This document shows, piece after piece, positions 25,925-33,220 of a stretch of 52,745 bases of DNA. Source of the stretch: Bacillota bacterium (GTDB lineage Bacteria > Bacillota > UBA4882 > UBA10575); assembly GCA_012727535.1 (NCBI GenBank), contig JAAYGU010000080.1:1-52745 (forward strand), read 5' to 3'. The position numbers and the translations under genes were made by a program. Under the pieces are notes generated by a model. The model did not search any database. It had not been told where the DNA came from and was given only the letters and a program-made list of their open reading frames with translations. Within the stretch, counting starts at the first letter, position 1. Each line of letters starts with the position of its first letter.

Positions 25925-26908
25925 CTATCCCTCCGTTAAGTACTGAGCTGTTAAATTCACATCGCCGGCAATTACCTTCCGGCTCTGGCCGTCCTGGTCG
26001 ATAATTAAACCACCGTCTTCGTCAATCGCGACCGCTATTCCAGAAAAGGTCTGTGCGCCATTGGTCACGGTAACATGCCGGCCCAAAGTATAGGTATACT
26101 GGCGGCAGTACTCCAGAATCCGGTCAAACCCGTCGGTTAGCGCCCGGAAATATTCTACCTCCAACACTTCCAAATAACGGCGGAGCAAAGCCTTCCGGTC
26201 AACCGGGCTTTTCTTGATCATCCACAAGGAACCGGCCTGCTCCCGGATTTCCTCCGGAAAATCCTCCGGTTTTTGGTTCACATTCAGACCCACCCCTAAA
26301 ACAACCGATTCCAGACGCCCCATCTCCCCGGTTAACTCAGTCAAGATCCCCGAAAGCTTCCGTCCGTTCCAATAAAGGTCATTCGGCCATTTAACCAACG
26401 GCCTCACTTCTAATTCGGCAAAAATAGCCTGGGAGAGGGCGACCGCCGCCACTAAAGTCAACTTCGACAGCTGAGCCGGGGGTAACTGGGGTCTAAGAAT
26501 CAAACTCATCCAAATCCCCGTTCCGGGCGGTGAGAACCACCTCCTGCCCAACCGGCCCCGGCCCGCGGTCTGGCTCTCCGCCAGAACAACCGTTCCTTCG
26601 GGACAAGAAACCAGCAACTCTTTCGCCCGCTGGTTGGTGGAGGATAGTTCATCATAATACTCGATCGTTTTACCGAGCAGTTTGGTCCGGAGCCCTTGGG
26701 CAATCTCCCAAGGATAAAGCCTGTCCGGCCGGGAAAGAAGTCGATATCCCTGCCGGGGATAAGCTTCAATTTCATAACCCAAGCCCCGGAGGGTCTCCAC
26801 CTGCTTCCAGACTGCCGCCCGCGTCACCCCCAATTGCACGGCTAGCTCTTGCCCAGAGAGAAATTGGTGCTCAGTCAATAGACCAACCAGTCGTCCTAAT
26901 GTCATCAC
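25925..26908 (-). CDS. birA: biotin-protein ligase and biotin repressor
   Basis: A 327-residue two-function protein. The N-terminal helix-turn-helix (about 1-60) reads LSGQELAVQLGVTRAAVWKQ. The central ligase domain has TAGRGRLGRRWFSPPGTG, VKWPNDLYWNGRKLSGIL and GVGLNVNQ. The C-terminal small domain ends at DVNLTAQYL. It makes biotinyl-AMP and transfers biotin to carboxylases. The HTH shows it is the repressor class. The start is GTG 26908 or the adjoining ATG 26905. Confidence 0.95.
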   Translation of the reverse strand: MMTLGRLVGLLTEHQFLSGQELAVQLGVTRAAVWKQVETLRGLGYEIEAYPRQGYRLLSRPDRLYPWEIAQGLRTKLLGKTIEYYDELSSTNQRAKELLVSCPEGTVVLAESQTAGRGRLGRRWFSPPGTGIWMSLILRPQLPPAQLSKLTLVAAVALSQAIFAELEVRPLVKWPNDLYWNGRKLSGILTELTGEMGRLESVVLGVGLNVNQKPEDFPEEIREQAGSLWMIKKSPVDRKALLRRYLEVLEVEYFRALTDGFDRILEYCRQYTYTLGRHVTVTNGAQTFSGIAVAIDEDGGLIIDQDGQSRKVIAGDVNLTAQYLTEG

Positions 26909-27021
26909 AACACAACCTTCATTTCGTCTTTTTTTAACTTGAGAATAGCAAAAAATTCACCGGAACAATGAACATTCGACTCCGGCTGTACCCTAGTTTA
27001 CTGGGAGGTTAGGCTACCATC

Positions 27022-27075
27022 AGTCTAATTGATCACTTTTTCTTTGTCAACCTTTATTTTTGTTATGGTTGACAT
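27022..27075 (-). promoter_or_regulatory. birA-bioY promoter with BirA operator
   Basis: TTGTCAACC (27044-27052) and GGTTGACAT (27067-27075), 14 bp apart, form a Firmicute-type BirA palindrome. On the minus strand TTGACA (27045-27050) and TAGACT (27022-27027) are 17 bp apart, so the left operator half covers the -35 box. BirA should repress its own operon when biotin is plentiful. Confidence 0.85.
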
Positions 27076-27187
27076 TACTGCTAACCGCCCTTTTCGGTGG
27101 GCTAGGCCCAGGACTCTCAATTACGTGCCCAGCTTAAAGCGTTATGTAAAATTTTTGTAGGAAGATAATTAATAAGTGGTTTTTTGA

Positions 27188-27216
27188 TTGCATTACGCCA
27201 TTAACAAAGGTACAAT
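27188..27216 (+). promoter_or_regulatory. promoter of the TM1266-ABC transporter operon
   Basis: TTGCAT (27188-27193) and TACAAT (27211-27216) are 17 bp apart. The start would be near 27223, at the foot of a long hairpin. Confidence 0.65.
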
Positions 27217-27361
27217 AAAGGTAGACATCTGCGGAGTCAGGTCCGCCTTACTCCAAAGATCATCTACTCTATCTAACCTGAGGCCAAGGCTTTGCCTGAA
27301 GCAAAGGAGTGTCTTCCCTGAACACCAAGAGAAGAAGCCTGTCTTAGGATAGGCTTTTTTT
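27217..27361 (+). ncRNA. structured leader RNA, candidate riboswitch or attenuator
   Basis: Three hairpins precede an intrinsic terminator. The first is long (27221-27267), with paired arms GTAGA, ATCT, GGAGT, AGG against CCT, ACTCC, AGAT, TCTAC and small internal loops. The second is CTTTGC / GCAAAG (27290-27306) and the third GTGT / ACAC (27309-27325). The terminator is AAGCCTGTC / GATAGGCTT (27335-27356) with a T run to 27361. AGGCTT at 27287-27292 duplicates the terminator 3' arm and could pair with its 5' arm as an antiterminator. I do not recognise a known class (not TPP, SAM, FMN, glycine, cobalamin or T-box). Confidence 0.6.
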
Positions 27362-27376
27362 GATGGAGGTTTTGCG

Positions 27377-27628
27377 ATGGAAGCCAAAAGAATAGGGGTC
27401 ATTGCCGTCGTAATTGAAGATCCGGCTGCTGTACAGGCCACCCTCAATCAGTGGATCAGTGAGGCCGGATCAATTATTGTTGGGCGCATCGGTATTCCCT
27501 ATCGGGAAAGAAATGTTGCCCTCTTAGCTTTATTAGTCGACGGATCAAACGATGAAATCAACGCTCTAACCGGTCGTTTAGGTACACTTCCCGGCGTCAA
27601 TGTGCGGGCGGCCTTGGCGAAAAATTAA
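27377..27628 (+). CDS. TM1266 family small regulator (iron-only hydrogenase system regulator-like)
   Basis: An 83-residue protein. It reads IGVIAVVIEDPAAVQATLN, IIVGRIGIPY and VALLALLVDGSNDEINALTGRLG, matching the short ferredoxin/ACT-like TM1266 family. Family members often neighbour [FeFe]-hydrogenase maturation genes, but none is in this window. ATG 27377 has GGAGG upstream. It is first in an operon with the ABC transporter, which suggests a ligand-sensing role. That role is inferred only. Confidence 0.85.
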   Translation: MEAKRIGVIAVVIEDPAAVQATLNQWISEAGSIIVGRIGIPYRERNVALLALLVDGSNDEINALTGRLGTLPGVNVRAALAKN

Positions 27629-27646
27629 AATGGAGGGATTTTCAAC

Positions 27647-28612
27647 ATGCGTAAAAATTCTCTTCTCGCCTTATTCCTGGTCTGTCTTTTGCTCCTTACC
27701 AATTCCTTGACGGCCCGCGAAGAGTCTACGGTGGAGGTAATGGTTCTCTCCGGCGTCACCGGACTATCTTTCTTACCCCTGCTGGAGGAGGAGCCTTCCA
27801 TCGAACCGGGGATCAAAATCAACTACACGGTCGTCAAAAGCCCCGACCAGATGAGGGCCAAGATTATTTCCGGTGAAGCCGACATCGCCGCGGTCCCGAC
27901 CAATCTCGCCGCTATCCTTTATAATAACGGGATTCCCATTCAATTAGCGGCCATTACCAATTGGGGAGTTATGTATCTCGTGGAGCAAGGCTCTCAGATC
28001 ACTTCATGGTCTGATCTACGCGGGAAAACGATTGGCGTTACCGGCAAGGGTAGTACCCCGGATATCCTCTTCCGCTATTTTCTGACCGTGCATGGACTCG
28101 ATCCAGAACGGGATGTTCAAATTCAATACTATCCTACTCCTGTGGAATTAGCTCAGCTCGCGATTGCCGGTAAAGTTGAGATCGCTACCCTGCCGGAACC
28201 ATGGGTGACCGAAGTCGTGACCAGAAACCCCAGCTTTAGAGTCTGCCTTGATTACCAGAAGGAGTGGGAGCGCTTAGAACAGAGGGAAGAGTCCTATGCC
28301 CAAAGCGCCCTGGTCGTCCAGACCGCTTTGGCGCAAAAACACCCAGAATTTTTACAAAAATTCCTCCGCCAAGCGGATGCCGCCAGCGCTTGGGTGGTCA
28401 ATAACCCGGCCGCCGCCGGAAAACTGGCCCAAACCCACATTATGATCTCCGCTGAAGCAGCAGGCGCAGCGATTCCCCGGTGCAATCTTCGGTTTAAGGA
28501 GGCGGCCTTAGTCCGCGCCGAAGTGGAGTATTATTTGGCGAAACTTCTCTCTTTCCAACCGCAGTCGATTGGAGGGAAGCTCCCGGATGAAGGATTCTAC
28601 CTACAAAAATAA
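27647..28612 (+). CDS. NitT/TauT-type ABC transporter substrate-binding protein
   Basis: A 321-residue periplasmic-binding protein (NMT1/TauA-like fold). The signal peptide (LLALFLVCLLLLTNSLTA) has no lipobox Cys, so it should be released as a soluble protein, unusual for a single-membrane Firmicute. The mature protein has GEADIAAVPTNLAAILY, LRGKTIGVTGKGSTPD and VEIATLPEPWVTEV, the usual ligand-contact stretches. The ligand is unknown; sulfonates, nitrate-like anions and pyrimidine/thiamine precursors are handled by relatives. It is followed by permease and ATPase. Confidence 0.87.
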   Translation: MRKNSLLALFLVCLLLLTNSLTAREESTVEVMVLSGVTGLSFLPLLEEEPSIEPGIKINYTVVKSPDQMRAKIISGEADIAAVPTNLAAILYNNGIPIQLAAITNWGVMYLVEQGSQITSWSDLRGKTIGVTGKGSTPDILFRYFLTVHGLDPERDVQIQYYPTPVELAQLAIAGKVEIATLPEPWVTEVVTRNPSFRVCLDYQKEWERLEQREESYAQSALVVQTALAQKHPEFLQKFLRQADAASAWVVNNPAAAGKLAQTHIMISAEAAGAAIPRCNLRFKEAALVRAEVEYYLAKLLSFQPQSIGGKLPDEGFYLQK

Positions 28613-29342
28613 TTTAATTACCCTCAGTTCCATACTCCTATTAGTCCTTGGCTGGGCACTAGCAGCCAAGCGGGCTGGGAAGGAGATCATCCTTCCCAGC
28701 CCGCTCGTTACCTTTAAACAACTGCTCAGCTTATTAACCTCGGCTAATTTCTGGCAACATCTCAGCGCCACCCTGCTCCGGGGATTAGCCGGTTTCGGCC
28801 TTTCTTACTTAATGGGTTTAATGATTGGTCTCTTTTCTGGTCTTAACCGTCACTTTAAAACCTTTTTTCAACCATGGTTAACCGCAATCCGCAGTACCCC
28901 CTCGATGGCCCTGATCCTCTTGGCTTTAATCTGGTTTAAGTCCAATGCGGTTACCTTATTCGTCACTTTCCTGGTTGTCTTCCCCATTGTCACCCAGAAT
29001 GTTAGCGAGGGTCTCCAGCAAGTTGACCCCCGGCTCAAGGAGCTTGCCCGCCTTTATCAGGTCAGCACTACCCGGGTGCTCCGCGAGATGTATCTCCCGG
29101 CCATCCTGCCTTACCTCGCCACTGGTGCCGCGGCCGGCCTTGGTTTAACCTGGAAGGTAATGATCGCCGCCGAGGTACTGGCCAACCCACCCACGGGGAT
29201 TGGGACTCAGATGGATACGGCCCGGATCTTCCTACAAACCGCAGAGGTTTTTGCCTGGACGATCGTGGTGATCACGATCAGCCTCTTTTTTGACCGTCTG
29301 CTCTATTCCCTTTTGCGCCGCCAATTATTTTATTGGGAGTGA
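28587..29342 (+). CDS. NitT/TauT-type ABC transporter permease
   Basis: A 251-residue permease with six helices (SsuC/TauC-like). It shows TAIRSTPSMALILLALIWF and the cytoplasmic loop ELARLYQVSTTRVLREMYLP, followed by LPYLATGAAAGLGLTWKVMI. The ATG at 28587 overlaps the binding-protein gene by 26 bp; an in-frame TTG at 28569 is an alternative. Its TGA stop is in the same frame as the following ATPase. Confidence 0.88.
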   Translation: MKDSTYKNNLITLSSILLLVLGWALAAKRAGKEIILPSPLVTFKQLLSLLTSANFWQHLSATLLRGLAGFGLSYLMGLMIGLFSGLNRHFKTFFQPWLTAIRSTPSMALILLALIWFKSNAVTLFVTFLVVFPIVTQNVSEGLQQVDPRLKELARLYQVSTTRVLREMYLPAILPYLATGAAAGLGLTWKVMIAAEVLANPPTGIGTQMDTARIFLQTAEVFAWTIVVITISLFFDRLLYSLLRRQLFYWE

Positions 29343-29348
29343 TCGGCC

Positions 29349-30071
29349 ATCAGCCTGACTGAATTTAGTTTAAACCGGATAACAAAAGCTTATGGAGAAC
29401 TTCAGGTCTTAGACGGCCTTTCTTTAGAGGCCAAAACGAACAGCATCGTCGCTTTCCTTGGCCCTTCCGGTTGTGGAAAGACGACTTTACTTTCGCTAAT
29501 CGCCGGCTTAAAAGCACCAGATAGCGGAGAGATTCTGGGGATGGAAAACAAAACCCTGAGTTACCTCTTTCAGGAACCCAGGTTGCTTGATTGGTTGACC
29601 GTCGCCGGTAATCTTGGTTTTGTCCTGAAAGACCGTCTGACCGGTGCAGAACTAGAGAAGAGGATTGACTATTATCTGAGGCATATGGAGATGCTGGCCT
29701 ACCGCGATGTTTACCCCCGGAGGCTCAGTGGTGGACAGCGTCAACGGGTCGCCATGGCCCGGGCGTTGGCTTACCCTTCCCGTTTGTTGTTGATGGACGA
29801 ACCCTTTAAATCACTTGATTTAGGTTTAAAATTTGAGTTAATCAACCGTTTTCTTCAGCTCTGGACCAGTGAGCCCCGGACGGTGCTCCTGGTGACCCAT
29901 GATCCGAAAGAAGCTCTCCTCCTAGCCGATGAGATTTACGTCCTTTCGGAAAAACCGGCGCAAATCAAAGGTTATCACCAAATCTCCGTGCCCCGCCCCC
30001 AGCGGCAGCTGGCCGATCTTGCCCTCCTCCAACTGGAACAAACGATTATCCGGGAATTAATTGACCAGTAA
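29349..30071 (+). CDS. NitT/TauT-type ABC transporter ATPase, no canonical start codon
   Basis: A 240-residue ATPase. The reading frame opens right after the permease stop (29342) and gives SLTEFSLNRITKAYGELQVL, then Walker A LGPSGCGKTTLL, signature LSGGQRQRV, Walker B LLLMDEP and the switch VTHD. Before Walker A there is no in-frame ATG, GTG or TTG; the first ATG (29541) would delete Walker A. ATC 29349 (nine bases after GGGAG) or CTG 29355 fits family starts. Rare initiation, a base error or readthrough of the permease TGA are all possible. The rest of the gene is intact. Confidence 0.82.
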   Translation: MSLTEFSLNRITKAYGELQVLDGLSLEAKTNSIVAFLGPSGCGKTTLLSLIAGLKAPDSGEILGMENKTLSYLFQEPRLLDWLTVAGNLGFVLKDRLTGAELEKRIDYYLRHMEMLAYRDVYPRRLSGGQRQRVAMARALAYPSRLLLMDEPFKSLDLGLKFELINRFLQLWTSEPRTVLLVTHDPKEALLLADEIYVLSEKPAQIKGYHQISVPRPQRQLADLALLQLEQTIIRELIDQ

Positions 30072-30162
30072 CGAACAGAGCTTTTTTAGCAAGCACTGAG
30101 GGTTTTACTCATCTGTTTTTCCTGGTTGCCCGCCACATAACCCTAGTTTATACCTTACATTT

Positions 30163-30369
30163 TTAGGTGTTATCTTCGTCTTTTAATTTATTGTGCAAGT
30201 CGCGGATCAGTTGCTTCCTTTCCTCCGTCGCCTCCCGATCCACTTCAATCCGGAGCACATCCCCTTCCGCAGCACCAGGGAACAGGAGCGCTGGAACGGT
30301 CACAAAGGTGCCGTCCTCCAGTTCAACAACCGCATAATCATTTTCCAACCGATCAATCGTCACCCGCAT
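30163..30369 (-). CDS. DUF3006 domain protein
   Basis: A 68-residue protein beginning MRVTIDRLENDYAVVELEDG, followed by VTVPALLFPGAAEGDVLRIEVDRE. This is the DUF3006 beta-rich pattern. The function is unknown; family members often neighbour competence or metallohydrolase genes, but none lies next to this one. ATG 30369 has AAGGAGGGG upstream. It is transcribed away from the following AT-rich region. Confidence 0.82.
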   Translation of the reverse strand: MRVTIDRLENDYAVVELEDGTFVTVPALLFPGAAEGDVLRIEVDREATEERKQLIRDLHNKLKDEDNT

Positions 30370-30444
30370 CCGCCCACCCCTCCTTCGTCAAAGTGTAAAC
30401 CCGCATTCTACACCCTTCACATGCCAACTTAAATTAATACCTTC

Positions 30445-30473
30445 AAAAACTATAAACACCGCCGGTGGGCGGT
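30445..30473 (-). terminator. possible terminator after the lipoprotein gene
   Basis: ACCGCC / GGCGGT with a CACC loop is followed on the minus strand by GTTTATAGTTTTT. The T run is interrupted. Confidence 0.5.
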
Positions 30474-30487
30474 AAGGTTCACACTGC

Positions 30488-30882
30488 TTACAGTTTTATT
30501 AAAGTAGTAGAATTATCTGGTATATCCGGTGCAATTGCTGTGTATTGTATAGTTGTTCCGTTAATTTTTTTGAATTCGTATACTACAGTATTATTTTCTA
30601 TATCTATACTTACCTTATACAATGTATCGGTAATAGTTTCTTCAACCGGTGTATTTTTTAACGCTTCTTTGAAGTTAAAATAAACCCCTTTTCCACGCAT
30701 TATAATATTATTACTCGTAAATATGAATGTGATAAATGCTGACTCAGGTTCAGGCTCGTCCGACCATTCCCCCCATATCCAATTAGGTGGATGAAATGGA
30801 GAAGGTTCTGGGGATTTTTTCCGCAACCCGCGAAACACCCCATAAGGGAAATTATAATAAGCATCCAAGCTAGTTTCTTCAA
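30488..30882 (-). pseudogene. putative lipoprotein gene with a frameshift in an A-run
   Basis: Two frames together give one lipoprotein of about 131 residues. The first frame starts at TTG 30882 (GGAGGG upstream) and encodes KKLAWMLIIISLMGCFAGCG, a lipid-modified signal peptide with LMGC or FAGC as lipobox. The second frame continues KSPEPSPFHPPNWIWGEWSD and runs to 30488. They meet at a run of six A residues near 30815-30820; a seventh A would restore one frame. It may be a recent pseudogene, a base error, or a slippage site. It is AT-rich compared with the flanking genes. No family is recognised. Confidence 0.55.
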
Positions 30883-31109
30883 AACATTCCCTCCTTTTCC
30901 CATCCATACTATTATAAAACAATTCAATGTAAAAAGAAAGTTTAAATAACCGGAAATTCTTCTGTCAAAAGTGTGGATTTGCGTCTGATTCGATCGCTGC
31001 GCCGCAATTACGCGAATTATAAGTATAGAATAAGAAGTAAAGATTTCCCCGTATAGGTTACTGCATTATTGCTAACAATACCCATAAAATGGGATGGGGA
31101 GCGATTTCT

Positions 31110-31544
31110 ATGAAAATTGACAAACCAACTACCGCATCCTTGATCGGCGCCTTTTCGACCATACCTTACGAAATTCTGACCAGGGTGTTTAAATTATTAG
31201 GACACGGGAAATACAGTATATATGAATTAACCAGTTTAGTGATTACGTTAAATCGACCCGACACCATTCTGGGTTTTTTTATCTCCGTGCTCATAGGTGC
31301 AAGTATTGCTGTGATTTTTTATTATGCTGTTATTAAGTGGTTTGGCTGGGGTAATTTACTATTAAAAAGCGTCTTCCTCAGCTTACAAAGCTGGGTATTG
31401 CTAGAAGGCATTTTTATGTGGCTTGTTGAAGGGTGTAATTTTGTTCCTTTACGGCCAATGGGTGACTATTACTCTCAGTTCTTTAGCGTTATTGCTTTTG
31501 GCATTACCATGGGATTGCTGACACAAAAGTATTTAAAAAATTAG
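31110..31544 (+). CDS. hypothetical membrane protein
   Basis: A 144-residue protein with four likely membrane helices (about 10-30, 50-80, 86-110 and 118-140). It begins MKIDKPTTASLIGAFSTIPY. GCNFVPLRPMGDYYSQ forms a loop before the last helix. ATG 31110 has GGGGAG upstream. Short YqhR-like or phage-neighbour membrane proteins of Clostridia look similar, but I do not recognise the family. It lies in the AT-rich stretch before tRNA-Thr. Confidence 0.65.
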   Translation: MKIDKPTTASLIGAFSTIPYEILTRVFKLLGHGKYSIYELTSLVITLNRPDTILGFFISVLIGASIAVIFYYAVIKWFGWGNLLLKSVFLSLQSWVLLEGIFMWLVEGCNFVPLRPMGDYYSQFFSVIAFGITMGLLTQKYLKN

Positions 31545-31549
31545 CAAAA

Positions 31550-31587
31550 AGCCCAGTCACCTTCTGAATAGAGAAGGTGGCCGGGCT
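31550..31587. terminator. terminator hairpin between the membrane-protein gene and tRNA-Thr
   Basis: AGCCC..CACCTTCT / AGAAGGTG..GGGCT forms a long stem just after the membrane-protein stop. On the minus strand it is followed by TTTTTGC. The plus-strand T run is weak (GTTGTT). Confidence 0.65.
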
Positions 31588-31640
31588 GTTGTTAATCTGA
31601 GGGAAAACAAGCAGATCTACGCCCTCATTACAAAATGAAC

Positions 31641-31665
31641 AAAAAAAGTTTCCGTTCCCGGAAAC
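31641..31665 (-). terminator. terminator of tRNA-Thr
   Basis: GTTTCCG / CGGAAAC with a four-base loop is followed by seven T residues on the minus strand, 11 bp after the tRNA 3' end. Confidence 0.88.
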
Positions 31666-31676
31666 CCTAATTTCGC

Positions 31677-31752
31677 TGGAGCCAGCGATCGGACTTGAAC
31701 CGATAACCTGCTGATTACAAATCAGCTGCTCTGCCAATTGAGCTACGCTGGC
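31677..31752 (-). tRNA. tRNA-Thr (anticodon TGT)
   Basis: A 76-nt tRNA with encoded CCA. The acceptor stem is GCCAGCG / CGCTGGC with discriminator T. The anticodon stem CTGAT / ATCAG encloses TTTGTAA, giving anticodon TGT. The D arm and T arm (TATCGGTTCAAGTCCGAT) are standard. Confidence 0.97.
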
Positions 31753-31823
31753 CTTTTTTTGTTTTAGTCTAACACTAAAGAATTATAGCATATATTTAGT
31801 ACTAGTTCAAGATGGTCTTTCTC

Positions 31824-33080
31824 TTAATTCCCGGTTTTAATCCCCGTGAGGCGTTTTCTGACCGCCTCCCATTCGCCGACAGCCATGGCCAATTCTTTGA
31901 TCTGTAAATACTCCTTTTTCCCCGGCCGCTCGGCGAAGTTAAGCATCTCTAAGAAAAGGGCTGGCCGTAGTTCTCCGGTTTTCCGGTAAAGCCGCGCCAA
32001 ACGATAACGTAAAATATACCGATCACCGGGCGTAGTAAACTTTGCTAAGTTTGCTCTGAGCGCTGCTCTGGCTTGTTCATATTTTTTATGCTGTTCCAGC
32101 AGATCAACCAGGATCAAAAAAGGGGCCAGCTGTCGGTCACAGGCCGTCATCAACTGCTCAAACTCTTCTTGTTTTCCAAAACTAAGTAAGAGCAAGCCCT
32201 GCAGACGGAGTTTTTTCAAATCCTTTTCGCCCTGTTCCCCAGAAGAAAGGAGGGAGCGTAAAGTCTCGGGGCCGACCAAGCCCTTGGCCAACAGTTGGAT
32301 GAGGAGCTCTCCAAACTGCTCCTCTTCCGCGGCGGCCAGTGGGATTTGGAGATAAACCGCCAGAATATTTTCGAGCATTCCTCGGTCTAGTCTGGTGTTA
32401 AAGGATAATACGCATCGGGTAAATGTTTGCCAGAAAAGGGGCAGCAGCAGGCTGCGCACTTCCGGCGCCTGAACTAACAACTCGCTCAGCTGTTGGAGGA
32501 GGGTGGCCAGGACAGCTCGGCCTTCTGCTTCCTGCTCCGGCATTCTCGCAGCAATCAGGTTTAAAGCCGCCTCGTAACGCTCTGCAAAAAGTCGCCAGTT
32601 AACCCAAGGGGAACCCTGCTTAAAGTCCAGATTATAGACTATAGTAAGCAGACCCGCACCGGTCAGTTGCGGGCTAACCTTTTCCTGCCCTTGTAATAGC
32701 CTGTACAGTAAAGCCCCTTCTTCCTCAACTACCTGCCGCAAAAGGGCAACGGCTTCCTCCCGGGAAAGGGCTTCAATTCTCGCTCTTAACCGCTCAGCCG
32801 GTATAAACTTTTCAGGTGCTACCAACCACCCCCAGAGCAGCGCTGCCGCGTGCCGGCAGGGGACTCCGCTCTCCGTACAGGAACAGTCAATCGTGAGGGT
32901 CTTCCCGGCCAGCCGGATCCGCACACGGTAAGTTCCCGACAGGTCAAGAACTGTTCCCTGCCAGCTTCCTTCCGCTTGCATCAGGTCTTTAACCAAACCA
33001 CCCTGCCAATACTCCCGGCCTTGTTTCCATGTTTGCGCGCCGAAGAACTCCCTGATTTCTTTACCGCTAAGTACGGACAT
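31824..33080 (-). CDS. SWIM zinc-finger protein
   Basis: A 418-residue soluble protein. The SWIM motif (CxC...CxH) is seen as DCSCTESGVPCRHAAALLW near residues 65-85. The remaining part is helical and rich in Leu/Glu, with TPR-like pairs (RYRLARLYRKTG). SWIM proteins often precede SNF2 helicases, but none is next to it here. The start is ATG 33080 with AAAGGGGG upstream; translation from further up would add a non-conserved tail. A tRNA lies downstream and nrdD upstream. Confidence 0.85.
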   Translation of the reverse strand: MSVLSGKEIREFFGAQTWKQGREYWQGGLVKDLMQAEGSWQGTVLDLSGTYRVRIRLAGKTLTIDCSCTESGVPCRHAAALLWGWLVAPEKFIPAERLRARIEALSREEAVALLRQVVEEEGALLYRLLQGQEKVSPQLTGAGLLTIVYNLDFKQGSPWVNWRLFAERYEAALNLIAARMPEQEAEGRAVLATLLQQLSELLVQAPEVRSLLLPLFWQTFTRCVLSFNTRLDRGMLENILAVYLQIPLAAAEEEQFGELLIQLLAKGLVGPETLRSLLSSGEQGEKDLKKLRLQGLLLLSFGKQEEFEQLMTACDRQLAPFLILVDLLEQHKKYEQARAALRANLAKFTTPGDRYILRYRLARLYRKTGELRPALFLEMLNFAERPGKKEYLQIKELAMAVGEWEAVRKRLTGIKTGN

Positions 33081-33180
33081 GCCTGTAGCCCCCTTTAACC
33101 GGTAAGGTATGGTCATCGCAGACCGGAAGCAACTCGTGTTCGATTTATCACCAAAACTACATTGTCCGTAATCAAGCGTA

Positions 33181-33203
33181 AGAAAAAGGCCCAAGCGGGC
33201 CTT
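33181..33203 (-). terminator. terminator of nrdR-nrdD
   Basis: AAGGCCC / GGGCCTT with a GCTT loop is followed by T residues on the minus strand, 18 bp after the nrdD stop. Confidence 0.88.
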
Positions 33204-33220
33204 CGTTAAAATGGTTAATC

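Noticed and set aside
27217-27361. TPP, SAM, glycine or T-box riboswitch for this leader
   Set aside because: The core motifs (CTGAGA for TPP, GGTGGxACC for T-box and others) are absent.
29541-30071. ATG 29541 as the true start of the ABC ATPase
   Set aside because: It would remove Walker A, whereas the same frame upstream encodes a complete normal N-terminus.
30488-30922. A 144-residue single-frame protein in this region
   Set aside because: Its first part lacks sense, while the other frame gives a clear lipoprotein signal peptide; a frameshift explains both.
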